64,000 nt of DNA from Orlajensenia flava (GTDB taxonomy: Bacteria > Actinomycetota > Actinomycetes > Actinomycetales > Microbacteriaceae): positions 124,001 to 188,000 of the forward strand of contig NZ_SSSN01000003.1 of NCBI RefSeq assembly GCF_004801905.1, in the 5' to 3' direction. Made by a program: the position numbers and the translations under genes. Positions within the stretch are counted from its first letter, which is position 1. Each line of letters starts with the position of its first letter. This document shows, one piece after another, positions 27,517 to 35,541 of this stretch. Under the pieces are notes generated by a model. It was not told where the DNA came from and ran no database searches. It worked only from the letters and a program-made list of their open reading frames with translations.

Positions 27517-28856
27517 GACCGCGACCCGACGCCGAGGTGCTGGAGCACGGGCCCGATGCCGGTCGACAGCACGTAACGGACTGTCGCCCACTCGTGACCG
27601 GTGCCGGGGGAGACGACCCTGCTGGTGCTCATCCCCGCCGCGGCTGCCGCGGCGCGCATCCGGTCGACTTCCGGGCCGTACTGCTGGTCCTGCGCGCCCG
27701 ACCCGAACACCGCCGTCGTCGCGGCGTACGGAGCGTGCTCGGTCAGCAGGGTCATCGGGGCTGCCGCTCGGTAGGCCGAGACGTCGCCGCCGAAGCCGAC
27801 CGCGATCGTGTTGGCGGTGTCCCCGTTCCGCGGCGCGATCTGGCCCGACACGTCGATGATCCCCGAGAACAGGTCCGGATGGCCGGCGCCGAGCTGGATC
27901 GCGCAGGTACCGCCCTGCGAGAACCCCCCGATGGCCCATTGCGCAGGATCGTTCGCGACGGTGAGGTTGGTGCGGATCCATCGCGGCACGTCGACGGTGA
28001 GGTAGCTGGCGGAGGCGCCGAGCGGCGAGTCGACGCACATCGGGTTGGACGTGGGTGAGCCGAGCTGGTCGGGCACGACGACGATCGGGGCGAGTCCGCC
28101 GTCGCGGCCGGCCCAGGCATCCATGATCGCGCGCAGGTGGCCGGCCCGCACGACATCGGCGGGAGCGCCCGGCTCGCCGGAGAGCATGACGATGACCGGA
28201 AGCGCAGGCGGGTTCGCGACGAGGGCCGCCGGCGGCAGGTAGACGTAGGCGGCTCGGGCCGCGAAGTGCGATGTGGTGGCCGGGATGCTCACTTGGGCGA
28301 CGAGGCCACGCGTGCCGACGGCCGCACCCGACGCGCTCCACGCGGCGGGTGTCGCGGGATCCGTCGATCGAGAGGCGGCGAGAGGAGCACCTGCACGTTG
28401 GGCAGCGGCGACGGACCCGCTGAGCGTGGGAGCCGCCGGCTGCCCGGACAGCGCTCCGATCGTCGGGTACTGGCCGAACTCGGCGTTCACGGCGAGCCCA
28501 CCTGCTGCGACGGCGAGCACGACCCCGAGCCCCGCGACGACGCGACGCCAGGCCCGCCCCCGCACCATTCCGACGATGAGGACTCCGATGGCCGCGAAGG
28601 CGAGCGCTACGCCGGTGCGACCCAGCGGGCTCAGGTCGGTGTCGATGGCGTCGGGCGACTGCGCCCAGCGGCAGAGGGCGAGTCCGATACCGGCGCCGAG
28701 TGCACCGGCCGCAACCGACAGCGCTAGCCAGAGTGCACGGGGGTGCACGATCGCCACGACGAGTACGGCGACCACCGCGCCCCCGCCGACGATGATCGGA
28801 AACGGCCCCGAGACGAGGTCTATCGATTCGAACCAGTTCTGCACGCCGCTCCTCAT
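27513..28856 (-). CDS. Membrane-anchored alpha/beta-hydrolase (esterase D-like)
   Basis: About 447 aa: an N-terminal block of four hydrophobic helices (about 13-140) followed by an esterase D/antigen-85-like alpha/beta-hydrolase domain. The nucleophile elbow is GGFSQGGTCA and the catalytic His lies in SPGTGHEWATV; the acidic residue is probably in the FGSGAQDQQYG region. Start is uncertain: ATG at 28856 is favoured, while ATG at 28889 and a GTG just inside are alternatives. The 4-bp coupling with the lipid aminoacyltransferase suggests it acts on the same lipids, for example by removing the amino acid. Confidence 0.8.
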   Translation of the reverse strand: MRSGVQNWFESIDLVSGPFPIIVGGGAVVAVLVVAIVHPRALWLALSVAAGALGAGIGLALCRWAQSPDAIDTDLSPLGRTGVALAFAAIGVLIVGMVRGRAWRRVVAGLGVVLAVAAGGLAVNAEFGQYPTIGALSGQPAAPTLSGSVAAAQRAGAPLAASRSTDPATPAAWSASGAAVGTRGLVAQVSIPATTSHFAARAAYVYLPPAALVANPPALPVIVMLSGEPGAPADVVRAGHLRAIMDAWAGRDGGLAPIVVVPDQLGSPTSNPMCVDSPLGASASYLTVDVPRWIRTNLTVANDPAQWAIGGFSQGGTCAIQLGAGHPDLFSGIIDVSGQIAPRNGDTANTIAVGFGGDVSAYRAAAPMTLLTEHAPYAATTAVFGSGAQDQQYGPEVDRMRAAAAAAGMSTSRVVSPGTGHEWATVRYVLSTGIGPVLQHLGVGSRS

Positions 28857-29119
28857 CCGCAGGTCGGCCCCCAGTCTGCCGATGGCCACCGGGTCGGCGG
28901 CTCGGAACGGATGCGCGACGGATGAGAGTCCTCACAGGTCGCGCTCAGCGGCGCCGTTTTGCGGCGGGGTGCGCATCCGTGGCAGAATTGTGGATTGTGC
29001 CGAATCAGGGCTCTGCCTCCGGGGAGCACCATCTGCGTTCGTGAGAACGCGTCGGGCACACTTCATTCTTTTCATCTAGTCCGTGTTCGACCGGTGGCGG
29101 GCACAGAGAGCGAATCATC
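28857..29119 (+). promoter_or_regulatory. Divergent region upstream of rplS
   Basis: A 263-nt gap between the hydrolase start and rplS. CAGAAT at 28983-28988 is the best -10 candidate for rplS, implying a leader of about 125 nt. GAGAGCGA precedes the rplS ATG. No strong hairpin or known ribosomal leader was recognised. Confidence 0.4.
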
Positions 29120-29470
29120 ATGCACATCCTCGACTCCGTCGATGCAGCATCACTCAGGTCCGACATCCCCGCGTTCCGCGCCGGCGACACCGTCAAGGTG
29201 CACGTGAACATCATCGAGGGCAGCCGCTCGCGTATCCAGGTGTTCCAGGGTGTCGTCATCAGCCGCTCGAACGAGGGTGTCCGCGAGACCTTCACCGTTC
29301 GCAAGGTCAGCTTCCAGGTGGGCGTCGAGCGCACCTTCCCGGTGCACTCGCCGGTGATCGACCACATCGAGGTCGTCACCCGTGGTGACGTGCGCCGCGC
29401 GAAGCTCTACTACCTGCGCGACCTGCGCGGCAAGAAGGCGAAGATCAAGGAGAAGCGCGACAACCACTAG
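29120..29470 (+). CDS. rplS: 50S ribosomal protein L19 (bL19)
   Basis: A 116-aa protein with the L19 hallmarks [29 protein letters not shown] and [21 protein letters not shown]19 sits at the subunit interface of the ribosome. Normal length. In many bacteria it belongs to the rpsP-rimM-trmD-rplS operon; here it is separated from trmD by about 7 kb of accessory genes and has its own upstream region, followed by a hairpin. Confidence 0.97.
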   Translation: MHILDSVDAASLRSDIPAFRAGDTVKVHVNIIEGSRSRIQVFQGVVISRSNEGVRETFTVRKVSFQVGVERTFPVHSPVIDHIEVVTRGDVRRAKLYYLRDLRGKKAKIKEKRDNH

Positions 29471-29488
29471 TCGCAGCTGAACTCGGCC

Positions 29489-29523
29489 GAGCTCCCCACC
29501 CTCTACAATCGGGTGGGGAGCTC
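29489..29523. terminator. 13-bp hairpin after rplS with the lepB -10 in its loop
   Basis: GAGCTCCCCACCC (29489-29501) and GGGTGGGGAGCTC (29511-29523) form a perfect 13-bp stem around a 9-nt loop, TCTACAATC. The loop contains TACAAT (29504-29509), a strong -10 candidate for lepB with a transcript start near 29516. A run of T does not follow, so this is either a non-canonical terminator for rplS or a regulatory structure; both roles are possible. Confidence 0.65.
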
Positions 29524-29532
29524 GATACGTTA

Positions 29533-30297
29533 ATGACAGAAGAATCGGTGCGCGAGCACACGGAAGACGAACAACCGTTGCGCAGGCGCCAGCGTCGAAC
29601 GAAGCCGCGCGGCGCGCTCACGTTCCTACGGGATCTGCTGGTCATCCTCGTGGTGGCCGTGCTCATCTCGTTCCTGGTGAAGACCTTCCTCATCCGGTCG
29701 TTCTACATCCCATCGGAATCGATGCGCGAGACCCTCGAGGTGAACGACCGCATCATCGTCAACGAACTGGTGCCCAAGCTCGTGCCGATCGACCGCGGTG
29801 ACGTCGTGGTGTTCCGTGATCCGGGGGGATGGCTGACGCCGCAACCGCCCATCCAGCAGAACCCCGTCGCGGGCGGTTTCGACTGGGCGCTCTCGATCGT
29901 CGGGCTCTCCGCCCCCGACAGCAACGACCACCTCATCAAGCGCGTTATCGGCCTCCCGGGCGACCACGTCAGCTGCTGCAACGCACTCGGTCAGGTCAGC
30001 GTCAACGGCGTGCCGCTCAATGAGCCGTACATCACGCTGCCGAGCGGCGAGACGCGCGCATCGAAGGACGACTTCGACCAGGTGGTGCCGGCCGGTTCGC
30101 TGTGGGTCATGGGCGACAACCGCTACAACTCCAAGGACTCCCGCTACAACGGCGACACCCCCGGCAAGGGCTTCGTGCCCATGGACAACGTCGTCGGGCG
30201 CGCCTTCGTGGTGAGTTGGCCGGTGGCGCACTGGGCGTGGCTCGATGACTATCCGTCGACGTTCGCCGGCATCCCGTCACCCACCGGCAAGAAATGA
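29533..30297 (+). CDS. lepB: Signal peptidase I
   Basis: Membrane serine protease that cleaves Sec and Tat signal peptides. The 254-aa protein has a 32-residue charged cytoplasmic tail, one membrane helix (about 33-55) and an external catalytic domain. The catalytic Ser63 is in PSESMRETL and the general base Lys136 is in HLIKRVIGLPGD; the GDNRYNSKDSR box follows. It overlaps rnhB by 4 bp (ATGA), forming a lepB-rnhB operon as in other Actinobacteria. Confidence 0.95.
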   Translation: MTEESVREHTEDEQPLRRRQRRTKPRGALTFLRDLLVILVVAVLISFLVKTFLIRSFYIPSESMRETLEVNDRIIVNELVPKLVPIDRGDVVVFRDPGGWLTPQPPIQQNPVAGGFDWALSIVGLSAPDSNDHLIKRVIGLPGDHVSCCNALGQVSVNGVPLNEPYITLPSGETRASKDDFDQVVPAGSLWVMGDNRYNSKDSRYNGDTPGKGFVPMDNVVGRAFVVSWPVAHWAWLDDYPSTFAGIPSPTGKK

Positions 30298-30950
30298 CCC
30301 CCGTCGTCGATCCCACGCTGTCCGTGGAGCGGCGGTTGTTCCGTGCGGGCCACGCGGTGGTGATCGGCTGCGACGAGGTGGGCCGTGGAGCCATTGCCGG
30401 ACCCGTCGCCGTGGGCATGACCGTCATCGATCAGCGCCGTCGGCGCGTCCCGGTCGGCCTTCGCGATTCGAAGATGCTCAGCGAGGCCAAGCGCGAGCTG
30501 CTCGCGCCTGTCGCGGCCGCGTGGGCGGTGCACTCGGCCGTCGGTCTGGCGGGGCCGGAGGAAGTGGACGCGGTCGGCATCATCGAAGCGCTCGGTCGGG
30601 CTGGCGCGCGGGCGCTGGCTGCCCTCCGCGAGGCCATCGACCTGAGCGACGCTGTCGTCCTGCTCGACGGCAGCCACGACTGGCTCACCCGTCAGCTCGA
30701 CGTGGCGGTGACCGTGATGACCCGCGTGAAGGCCGACCAGGACTGCGGGTCCGTCGCTGCCGCATCCGTCCTCGCCAAGGTGCACCGCGACAGGATGATG
30801 ATCGACGCGCACGAGTCGGCGCCGGTGTACGGCTGGTCGGGCAACAAGGGCTACGGTTCGAGCGCCCACTACGCCGCGATCGCCGAGCACGGGCCGCACG
30901 CCATCCACCGGCACAGCTGGCTCAGGGAGCCCGCTCTCGTCGAGTCCTGA
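30294..30950 (+). CDS. rnhB: Ribonuclease HII
   Basis: Removes RNA from RNA-DNA hybrids, including single misincorporated ribonucleotides. The 218-aa protein shows acidic catalytic residues Asp27-Glu28 in GCDEVGRG, Asp125 in VVLLDGSHDW and Asp148 in VKADQDCGSVAAASVLAKVHRD. ATG overlaps lepB by 4 bp. Followed by DUF2469, its regular neighbour in Actinobacteria. Confidence 0.95.
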   Translation: MTPVVDPTLSVERRLFRAGHAVVIGCDEVGRGAIAGPVAVGMTVIDQRRRRVPVGLRDSKMLSEAKRELLAPVAAAWAVHSAVGLAGPEEVDAVGIIEALGRAGARALAALREAIDLSDAVVLLDGSHDWLTRQLDVAVTVMTRVKADQDCGSVAAASVLAKVHRDRMMIDAHESAPVYGWSGNKGYGSSAHYAAIAEHGPHAIHRHSWLREPALVES

Positions 30951-30977
30951 GGCGCCATGCCGCCTCCACGTGCGGCG

Positions 30978-30983
30978 TAGGAT
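30978..30983 (+). promoter_or_regulatory. -10 box (TAGGAT) upstream of the DUF2469 gene
   Basis: TAGGAT lies 9 nt before the ATG at 30993, implying a leader of only 2-3 nt. Confidence 0.45.
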
Positions 30984-30992
30984 TGACGAACC

Positions 30993-31316
30993 ATGGACGA
31001 AGACGAATTCGACGACTACGACCGCGAGGTCGAGCTGGCGCTCTACCGCGAATACCGCGACATCGTGTCGCAGTTCAAGTACGTCGTGGAGACCGAGCGC
31101 CGGTTCTATCTGGCCAATGAGGTCGACCTCGTACGTCGCGACACCGAGCACGACTTCTACTTCGAACTCACCATGAAGGACGTCTGGGTGTGGGACGTCT
31201 ACCGCTCCGACCGGTTCGTCAAGGCCGTCCGCGTGCTCACCTTCAAGGACGTCAATGTCGAGGAGCTCGCCGCCAAGGAGTTCGAGCTGCCCAAGGAGCT
31301 CGCGCTCGACGAGTAG
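30993..31316 (+). CDS. DUF2469 protein
   Basis: A 107-aa acidic protein with the conserved actinobacterial pattern EYRDIVSQFKYVVETERRFYLANEVD and DVWVWDVYRSDRFVKAVRVLTFKDVNVEEL. The family is found next to rnhB and yraN across Actinobacteria; its function is unknown. No membrane segment or catalytic motif is visible. It probably has a near-leaderless promoter (TAGGAT at 30978). Confidence 0.9.
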   Translation: MDEDEFDDYDREVELALYREYRDIVSQFKYVVETERRFYLANEVDLVRRDTEHDFYFELTMKDVWVWDVYRSDRFVKAVRVLTFKDVNVEELAAKEFELPKELALDE

Positions 31317-31424
31317 CACGCGCTGACTCCTCCCCACTCTCGCCATATCGCCCTCGATTGCGCGGTCGGGTAGGCATGTTTCCACGGCTCCGCCGAGCCC
31401 AGCAGGCTGGTCGCGGAGGTTGCG

Positions 31425-31778
31425 ATGGCAGCGAAGGACGAACTCGGCAGGCGCGGTGAGACACTGGCGGCCGACTACCTGAGCGCCAACGGTTACCGGG
31501 TGATCGACCGCAACTGGCGGTGCCGCGACGGTGAGATCGACGTGGTGGCCGAGCAGGGTGACGAGACCGTCTTCGTCGAGGTCAAGACGCGCTCGAGCAC
31601 CGACTTCGGGCACCCGTTCGAGGCCATCACCCTCGGCAAACTGCGACGGATGCGCCGCCTCGCCATGGCGTGGTGCGTTCAGGCGGGCGGCTGGCGCCGC
31701 ATCCGTCTCGACGCCATCGCGGTGATCGCACGCCCGGGGACACGACCGTCCATCGAGCACCTGGAGCGGCTGACGTGA
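31425..31778 (+). CDS. yraN: YraN/UPF0102 family endonuclease-like protein
   Basis: A 117-aa protein of the UPF0102 family with a Holliday-junction-resolvase-like fold. The conserved GRRGETLAADYLSANGYRVIDRNWR region is followed by GEIDVVAEQ and FVEVKTRSS, matching the D-(E)xK nuclease motif. Biological role undefined; the gene regularly precedes comM and dprA. GGAGG precedes the ATG. Its stop overlaps the comM ATG by one base (TGATG). The 108-nt gap upstream contains a TAGGCAT element that may be its -10. Confidence 0.9.
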   Translation: MAAKDELGRRGETLAADYLSANGYRVIDRNWRCRDGEIDVVAEQGDETVFVEVKTRSSTDFGHPFEAITLGKLRRMRRLAMAWCVQAGGWRRIRLDAIAVIARPGTRPSIEHLERLT

Positions 31779-33316
31779 TGCGTCTCGGCCGCACCCGGGC
31801 GATGGCCCTCATCGGCATGCAGGGATCGTTCGTCGACGTCGAGGCCGACATCTCATCCCAACTGCCCGGCCTCGTCATCATCGGCCTGCCCGACGCCGCG
31901 CTGCTCCAGGCCCGCCACCGCGTTCGGGCGGCTGCCTCGAACTGCGGCATTCCTCTCGACGGTCACCTCATCACGGTCAATCTGTCACCGGCTGCGCTGC
32001 CCAAGCACGGCTGCTCGTTCGACCTGGCGATCGCCCTCGCGTGCCTCGCCGCCGCGGGCGACGTCGTGCAGGAGTCGATCGAACGGGTGGTGCACATCGG
32101 CGAGCTCGCCCTCGATGGGCGCCTGCGTCCGGTGCCCGGGATCCTGCCCGCCGTCGCCGAGGCCGCGCGGCTCGGCGCGGAGATCGTGATGGTTCCGGTC
32201 GCGTGCGCCGCCGAAGCCGAGCTGGTCTCCGGCATCCGAGTCGTCGGTGTCTGCGACCTCCGGGACGCGGCGATCTGGCACGGCGGCGCGTTCGATGCGC
32301 GACCGGTCGATCCCATCGCCGCGGCGGTCGTCACCGAGCCGACCATCGCGGCCGACGGCGATCTGTCCGACGTGATCGGTCAGGACGACGCCGTGTTCGC
32401 GCTGCAGGTGGCGGCAGCGGGTCGGCACCACGCCCTGTTCATCGGACCGCCGGGCGCAGGCAAGACCATGCTCGCCGATCGGCTCGTCGGCATCCTTCCT
32501 GATCTCGACGACGAGGCTGCGCTGGAGGTGGGTGCCATCCGGTCGCTCAGCGGGCTCGGCGTTCCGTCGAGCCTGCAGAGGCGGCCTCCGCTGGAGACGC
32601 CGCACCACACCGCGACGGCGGCGGCGATGATCGGTGGGGGATCCGGGGTGGTGCGCCCGGGGTCGGCGGTGCGAGCCGGACACGGCGTCCTGTTCCTCGA
32701 TGAGGCTCCCGAGTTCCCGGCGAACGTCCTCGACGCATTGCGACAGCCGCTCGAGTCCGGTCGTGTTGCCATCCATCGGGCGAACACCGTAGCCAGCTTC
32801 CCGGCGCGATTCCAGTTGGTGCTCGCCGCCAACCCCTGCCCGTGCGGCCTGTATGGAGTGCCACGCGAGACGTGCACCTGCCCGCCAGCAGCGCGGCGGC
32901 GGTACCTGGCTCGACTCTCGGGCCCGCTCATCGACCGCATCGACATCCAGGTGCAGGTGAGCAGGGTCAGTGCCGTCCACGTCCGTCTCGCGAGCGAGCA
33001 GAGTCGGGCCACGACGGCGGATGCGCGGGCGCGCGTCCAAGCCGCACGTGCCGCCGCGCGCGAACGGCTGGCAACCACTGGATGGGCGACGAACGCGGAG
33101 GTGTCCGGCAGGTGGTTGCGGGCGCCGGCCAACCGGCCGTCCGCGACGGCACTCGCGCCGCTGGACCGCGCGCTCGAGCGCGGTCAGATCACCATGCGCG
33201 GTTACGACCGTGTGCTGCGGGTCGCGTGGTCGGTCGCCGACCTGTCTGGGGCGACATCACCCACGCCGGCCCATGTCGGGCAGGCGCTGTACCTGAGACG
33301 AGGAGAGGACCGATGA
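31778..33316 (+). CDS. comM: ComM/YifB Mg-chelatase-like AAA ATPase
   Basis: A 512-aa AAA+ protein of the YifB/ComM family. In naturally competent bacteria ComM is a hexameric helicase that promotes branch migration during integration of transformed DNA. The N-terminal ChlI domain (IGMQGSFVDVEADISSQLPGL), Walker A GPPGAGKTML, Walker B GVLFLDEAPEF and the C-terminal CPCG/CTCPP cysteine motifs are all present. It overlaps yraN by one base and dprA by four, so the three genes form one operon. A GTG one codon upstream (31775) is an alternative start. Confidence 0.93.
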   Translation: MRLGRTRAMALIGMQGSFVDVEADISSQLPGLVIIGLPDAALLQARHRVRAAASNCGIPLDGHLITVNLSPAALPKHGCSFDLAIALACLAAAGDVVQESIERVVHIGELALDGRLRPVPGILPAVAEAARLGAEIVMVPVACAAEAELVSGIRVVGVCDLRDAAIWHGGAFDARPVDPIAAAVVTEPTIAADGDLSDVIGQDDAVFALQVAAAGRHHALFIGPPGAGKTMLADRLVGILPDLDDEAALEVGAIRSLSGLGVPSSLQRRPPLETPHHTATAAAMIGGGSGVVRPGSAVRAGHGVLFLDEAPEFPANVLDALRQPLESGRVAIHRANTVASFPARFQLVLAANPCPCGLYGVPRETCTCPPAARRRYLARLSGPLIDRIDIQVQVSRVSAVHVRLASEQSRATTADARARVQAARAAARERLATTGWATNAEVSGRWLRAPANRPSATALAPLDRALERGQITMRGYDRVLRVAWSVADLSGATSPTPAHVGQALYLRRGEDR

Positions 33317-34542
33317 GACGGTTCGGATTCGAAGAGGCGGAGGTGACGCGGATGCTCTCCGCAGTGGGAGGCGATGACGGCGCGGACGCGTCGGGTCGCG
33401 CGGAGCTCGTCGCGCGTGCCGCATGGTCGATGCTCGGCGAGCCCGGCGATCGCACCGCCGGGCTGCTCGTCACCGCCCTCGGAGCAGCGATGGCGCTCGA
33501 TCTCCTCCTCGACGGAGCGACACCCGCGAGTATCGCGGAGCGCGTGGACCCCGACGCGGTCGCCGGTCGAGTGGCGCTGGCCTCCGACATCGATCAGGCT
33601 CTGGCGCGCTGGCGTCCACGACTCCGCTCCGGCGCCGTCGTCCGTTCCTTCGAGGCGGCGGGTCGGTGCGGCGCCCGGTTGCTCGTGCCGGATTCCGCCT
33701 TGTGGCCGGAAGCTGTCGACGACCTGGGCGTCCACGCGCCGATCGCGCTGTGGGTCCGTGGCGCCGATGACGCCCTCGAGCGCCTCGGACGGTCGGTGGG
33801 CCTCGTCGGAGCGCGTGCGGCCACCAGCTACGGGGAGGGTGTCGCCATCGACAGCTCCGCCGGGCTCGCGGCTCGGGGATTCGCGATCGTCTCCGGCGCG
33901 GCATACGGCATCGACGGGATGGCGCATCGCGCTGCGCTGGCGACCGGCGGCACCACCGTCGCGTTCCTGGCCGGCGGGGTCGACCGCCTCTACCCGGCCG
34001 GTCACCACGACCTGCTCGAACGAATCGCCCGAACAGGGGCGGTCATCGCGGAGCTGCCGTGCGGCGCGGAGCCCACCAAGTGGCGCTTCCTCCAACGCAA
34101 CAGGCTCATCGCCGCGGCGACCCGGGCGACCGTGGTGCTCGAGGCGGGGTGGAGGTCGGGATCCCTGAACACCGCTCATCACGCCGCGGCACTCGGGCGG
34201 CCCGTCGGCGCCGTTCCTGGACCGGTCACGAGCGCCGCGTCGGCAGGCTGCCACCGCCTGATCCGAGAGTGCGACGCTCGCTGTGTCACGTCGGTGGAGG
34301 AGATGGTGGAACTCTTCGGCGACGCGGACACGTTGGCGGGAGGGGGCGCCGACGCGGCGGCGGAGGGTCGCAGCAGCGATGAGATCCGCGTCATCGACGC
34401 GTTGAGCGCTCGATCCATGCGGTCGCCTGACGAGATCGCGCGGCGATCCGGCATGTCCACGGCGAGCGTGCTCGGCGTGCTGGGAATGCTCGCGATGGAC
34501 GGGGCAGCGGTGCGCGCGGCGAGCGGATGGCGGAAAGCGTGA
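33313..34542 (+). CDS. dprA: DNA processing protein DprA
   Basis: Single-stranded-DNA-binding protein that loads RecA on incoming DNA during transformation. The 409-aa protein has a central Rossmann-like domain (VGLVGARAATSYGEG; AIVSGAAYGIDGMAHRAAL; VAFLAGGVDRLYPAGH) with the late signature FLQRNRLIAAATRATVVLEAG and a C-terminal winged helix (SPDEIARRSGMSTASVLGVL). AGGAGAGGAC precedes the ATG, which overlaps comM by 4 bp. Competence machinery (comEA/EC) is not in this window. Confidence 0.94.
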   Translation: MRRFGFEEAEVTRMLSAVGGDDGADASGRAELVARAAWSMLGEPGDRTAGLLVTALGAAMALDLLLDGATPASIAERVDPDAVAGRVALASDIDQALARWRPRLRSGAVVRSFEAAGRCGARLLVPDSALWPEAVDDLGVHAPIALWVRGADDALERLGRSVGLVGARAATSYGEGVAIDSSAGLAARGFAIVSGAAYGIDGMAHRAALATGGTTVAFLAGGVDRLYPAGHHDLLERIARTGAVIAELPCGAEPTKWRFLQRNRLIAAATRATVVLEAGWRSGSLNTAHHAAALGRPVGAVPGPVTSAASAGCHRLIRECDARCVTSVEEMVELFGDADTLAGGGADAAAEGRSSDEIRVIDALSARSMRSPDEIARRSGMSTASVLGVLGMLAMDGAAVRAASGWRKA

Positions 34543-34620
34543 ACCGTCGATGCGGCGCGCGCAGCGTCGATGCGGCACGGTGTCGGACCGCCGCCGTATC
34601 GTGGGACGCGGGAGGTGGCG

Positions 34621-35541
34621 ATGCCGCGTGTTCACTGGGGTCAGTACCCCGCACCCAGCCACGTCATCGCCCACATCAGCGACACGCATCTGCTCGGCTC
34701 GGGCGCGGCCCTGTACGGGGCGGTCGACGTCGAGGGCCACCTGCGCCGAACCCTGGAGCGGCTGGTCGCCTCAGCGAGTAATCCCGACGTCATCGTGTTC
34801 ACGGGAGACCTGGTCGATGCCGGTCAACCGGAGGCGTACCAGCGACTGAGGGGCCTCGTCGAGCCGGTCGCCCGTCGACTCGGTGCCGAGGTCGTCTGGG
34901 TGATGGGCAACCATGACGAGCGCAGTGCCTTCCGCAGCCAACTTCTCGACGATGCGCGCTCCGACGACCGGGCGCCCGTCGATCAGGTGCTGACGGTGCG
35001 CGGCCTGCGCATCATCGCGCTCGACACCAGCATCCCCGGTTGGCATCACGGTCGCCTGGAACCGGCGCAACTCGACTGGCTGACCGAGGTGCTCGCCGAC
35101 CCGGCCGAGCACGGCAGCGTGATCACCCTGCATCACCCTCCGATTCCGACGCCGATCGCAGCGATGCAGGTGCTCGAGCTCGAGCGGCAGGACGAACTTG
35201 CGGCCGTGATCGAGGGCACCGACGTCATCGGTGTGCTCGGCGGCCACCTGCACTACGCCACCTCCGGAACGTTCGCGGGAGTGCCCGTATCCGTCGCAGC
35301 CGCGACCTGCTACACGATGGACCTCGGCGCGCCAGACGGCGAACTGGTGGGCATCGACGCCGCTCAGGCATTCAACCTCGTTCAGATCTACGACGGTCGG
35401 ATGGTGAGCTCGGTCGTGCCGCTGAGGGGAGGCCCGGTCGTCACCCGGTTCGGCGCGGAGTTCATCGACGCGCTCGACCCCCTCACTCCTGAGGAGCGTC
35501 TCGAACGTTTCTCACGGCAGCCCGATGGTTCCGGCACATGA
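34621..35541 (+). CDS. Icc/CpdA-like metallophosphoesterase
   Basis: A 306-aa calcineurin-like phosphodiesterase. The dimetal site is complete: Asp21 and His23 in HISDTHL, Asp63 in FTGDLVD, Asn97-His98 in GNHDE, His in ITLHHPP and His in GGHLHYA. It resembles class III cyclic-nucleotide phosphodiesterases such as M. tuberculosis Rv0805, but other phosphoesters are possible. ATG at 34621 is chosen for the GGGAGG upstream. It overlaps xerC by 4 bp (ATGA), a conserved pairing in Microbacteriaceae-like genomes that I cannot explain functionally. Confidence 0.88.
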   Translation: MPRVHWGQYPAPSHVIAHISDTHLLGSGAALYGAVDVEGHLRRTLERLVASASNPDVIVFTGDLVDAGQPEAYQRLRGLVEPVARRLGAEVVWVMGNHDERSAFRSQLLDDARSDDRAPVDQVLTVRGLRIIALDTSIPGWHHGRLEPAQLDWLTEVLADPAEHGSVITLHHPPIPTPIAAMQVLELERQDELAAVIEGTDVIGVLGGHLHYATSGTFAGVPVSVAAATCYTMDLGAPDGELVGIDAAQAFNLVQIYDGRMVSSVVPLRGGPVVTRFGAEFIDALDPLTPEERLERFSRQPDGSGT

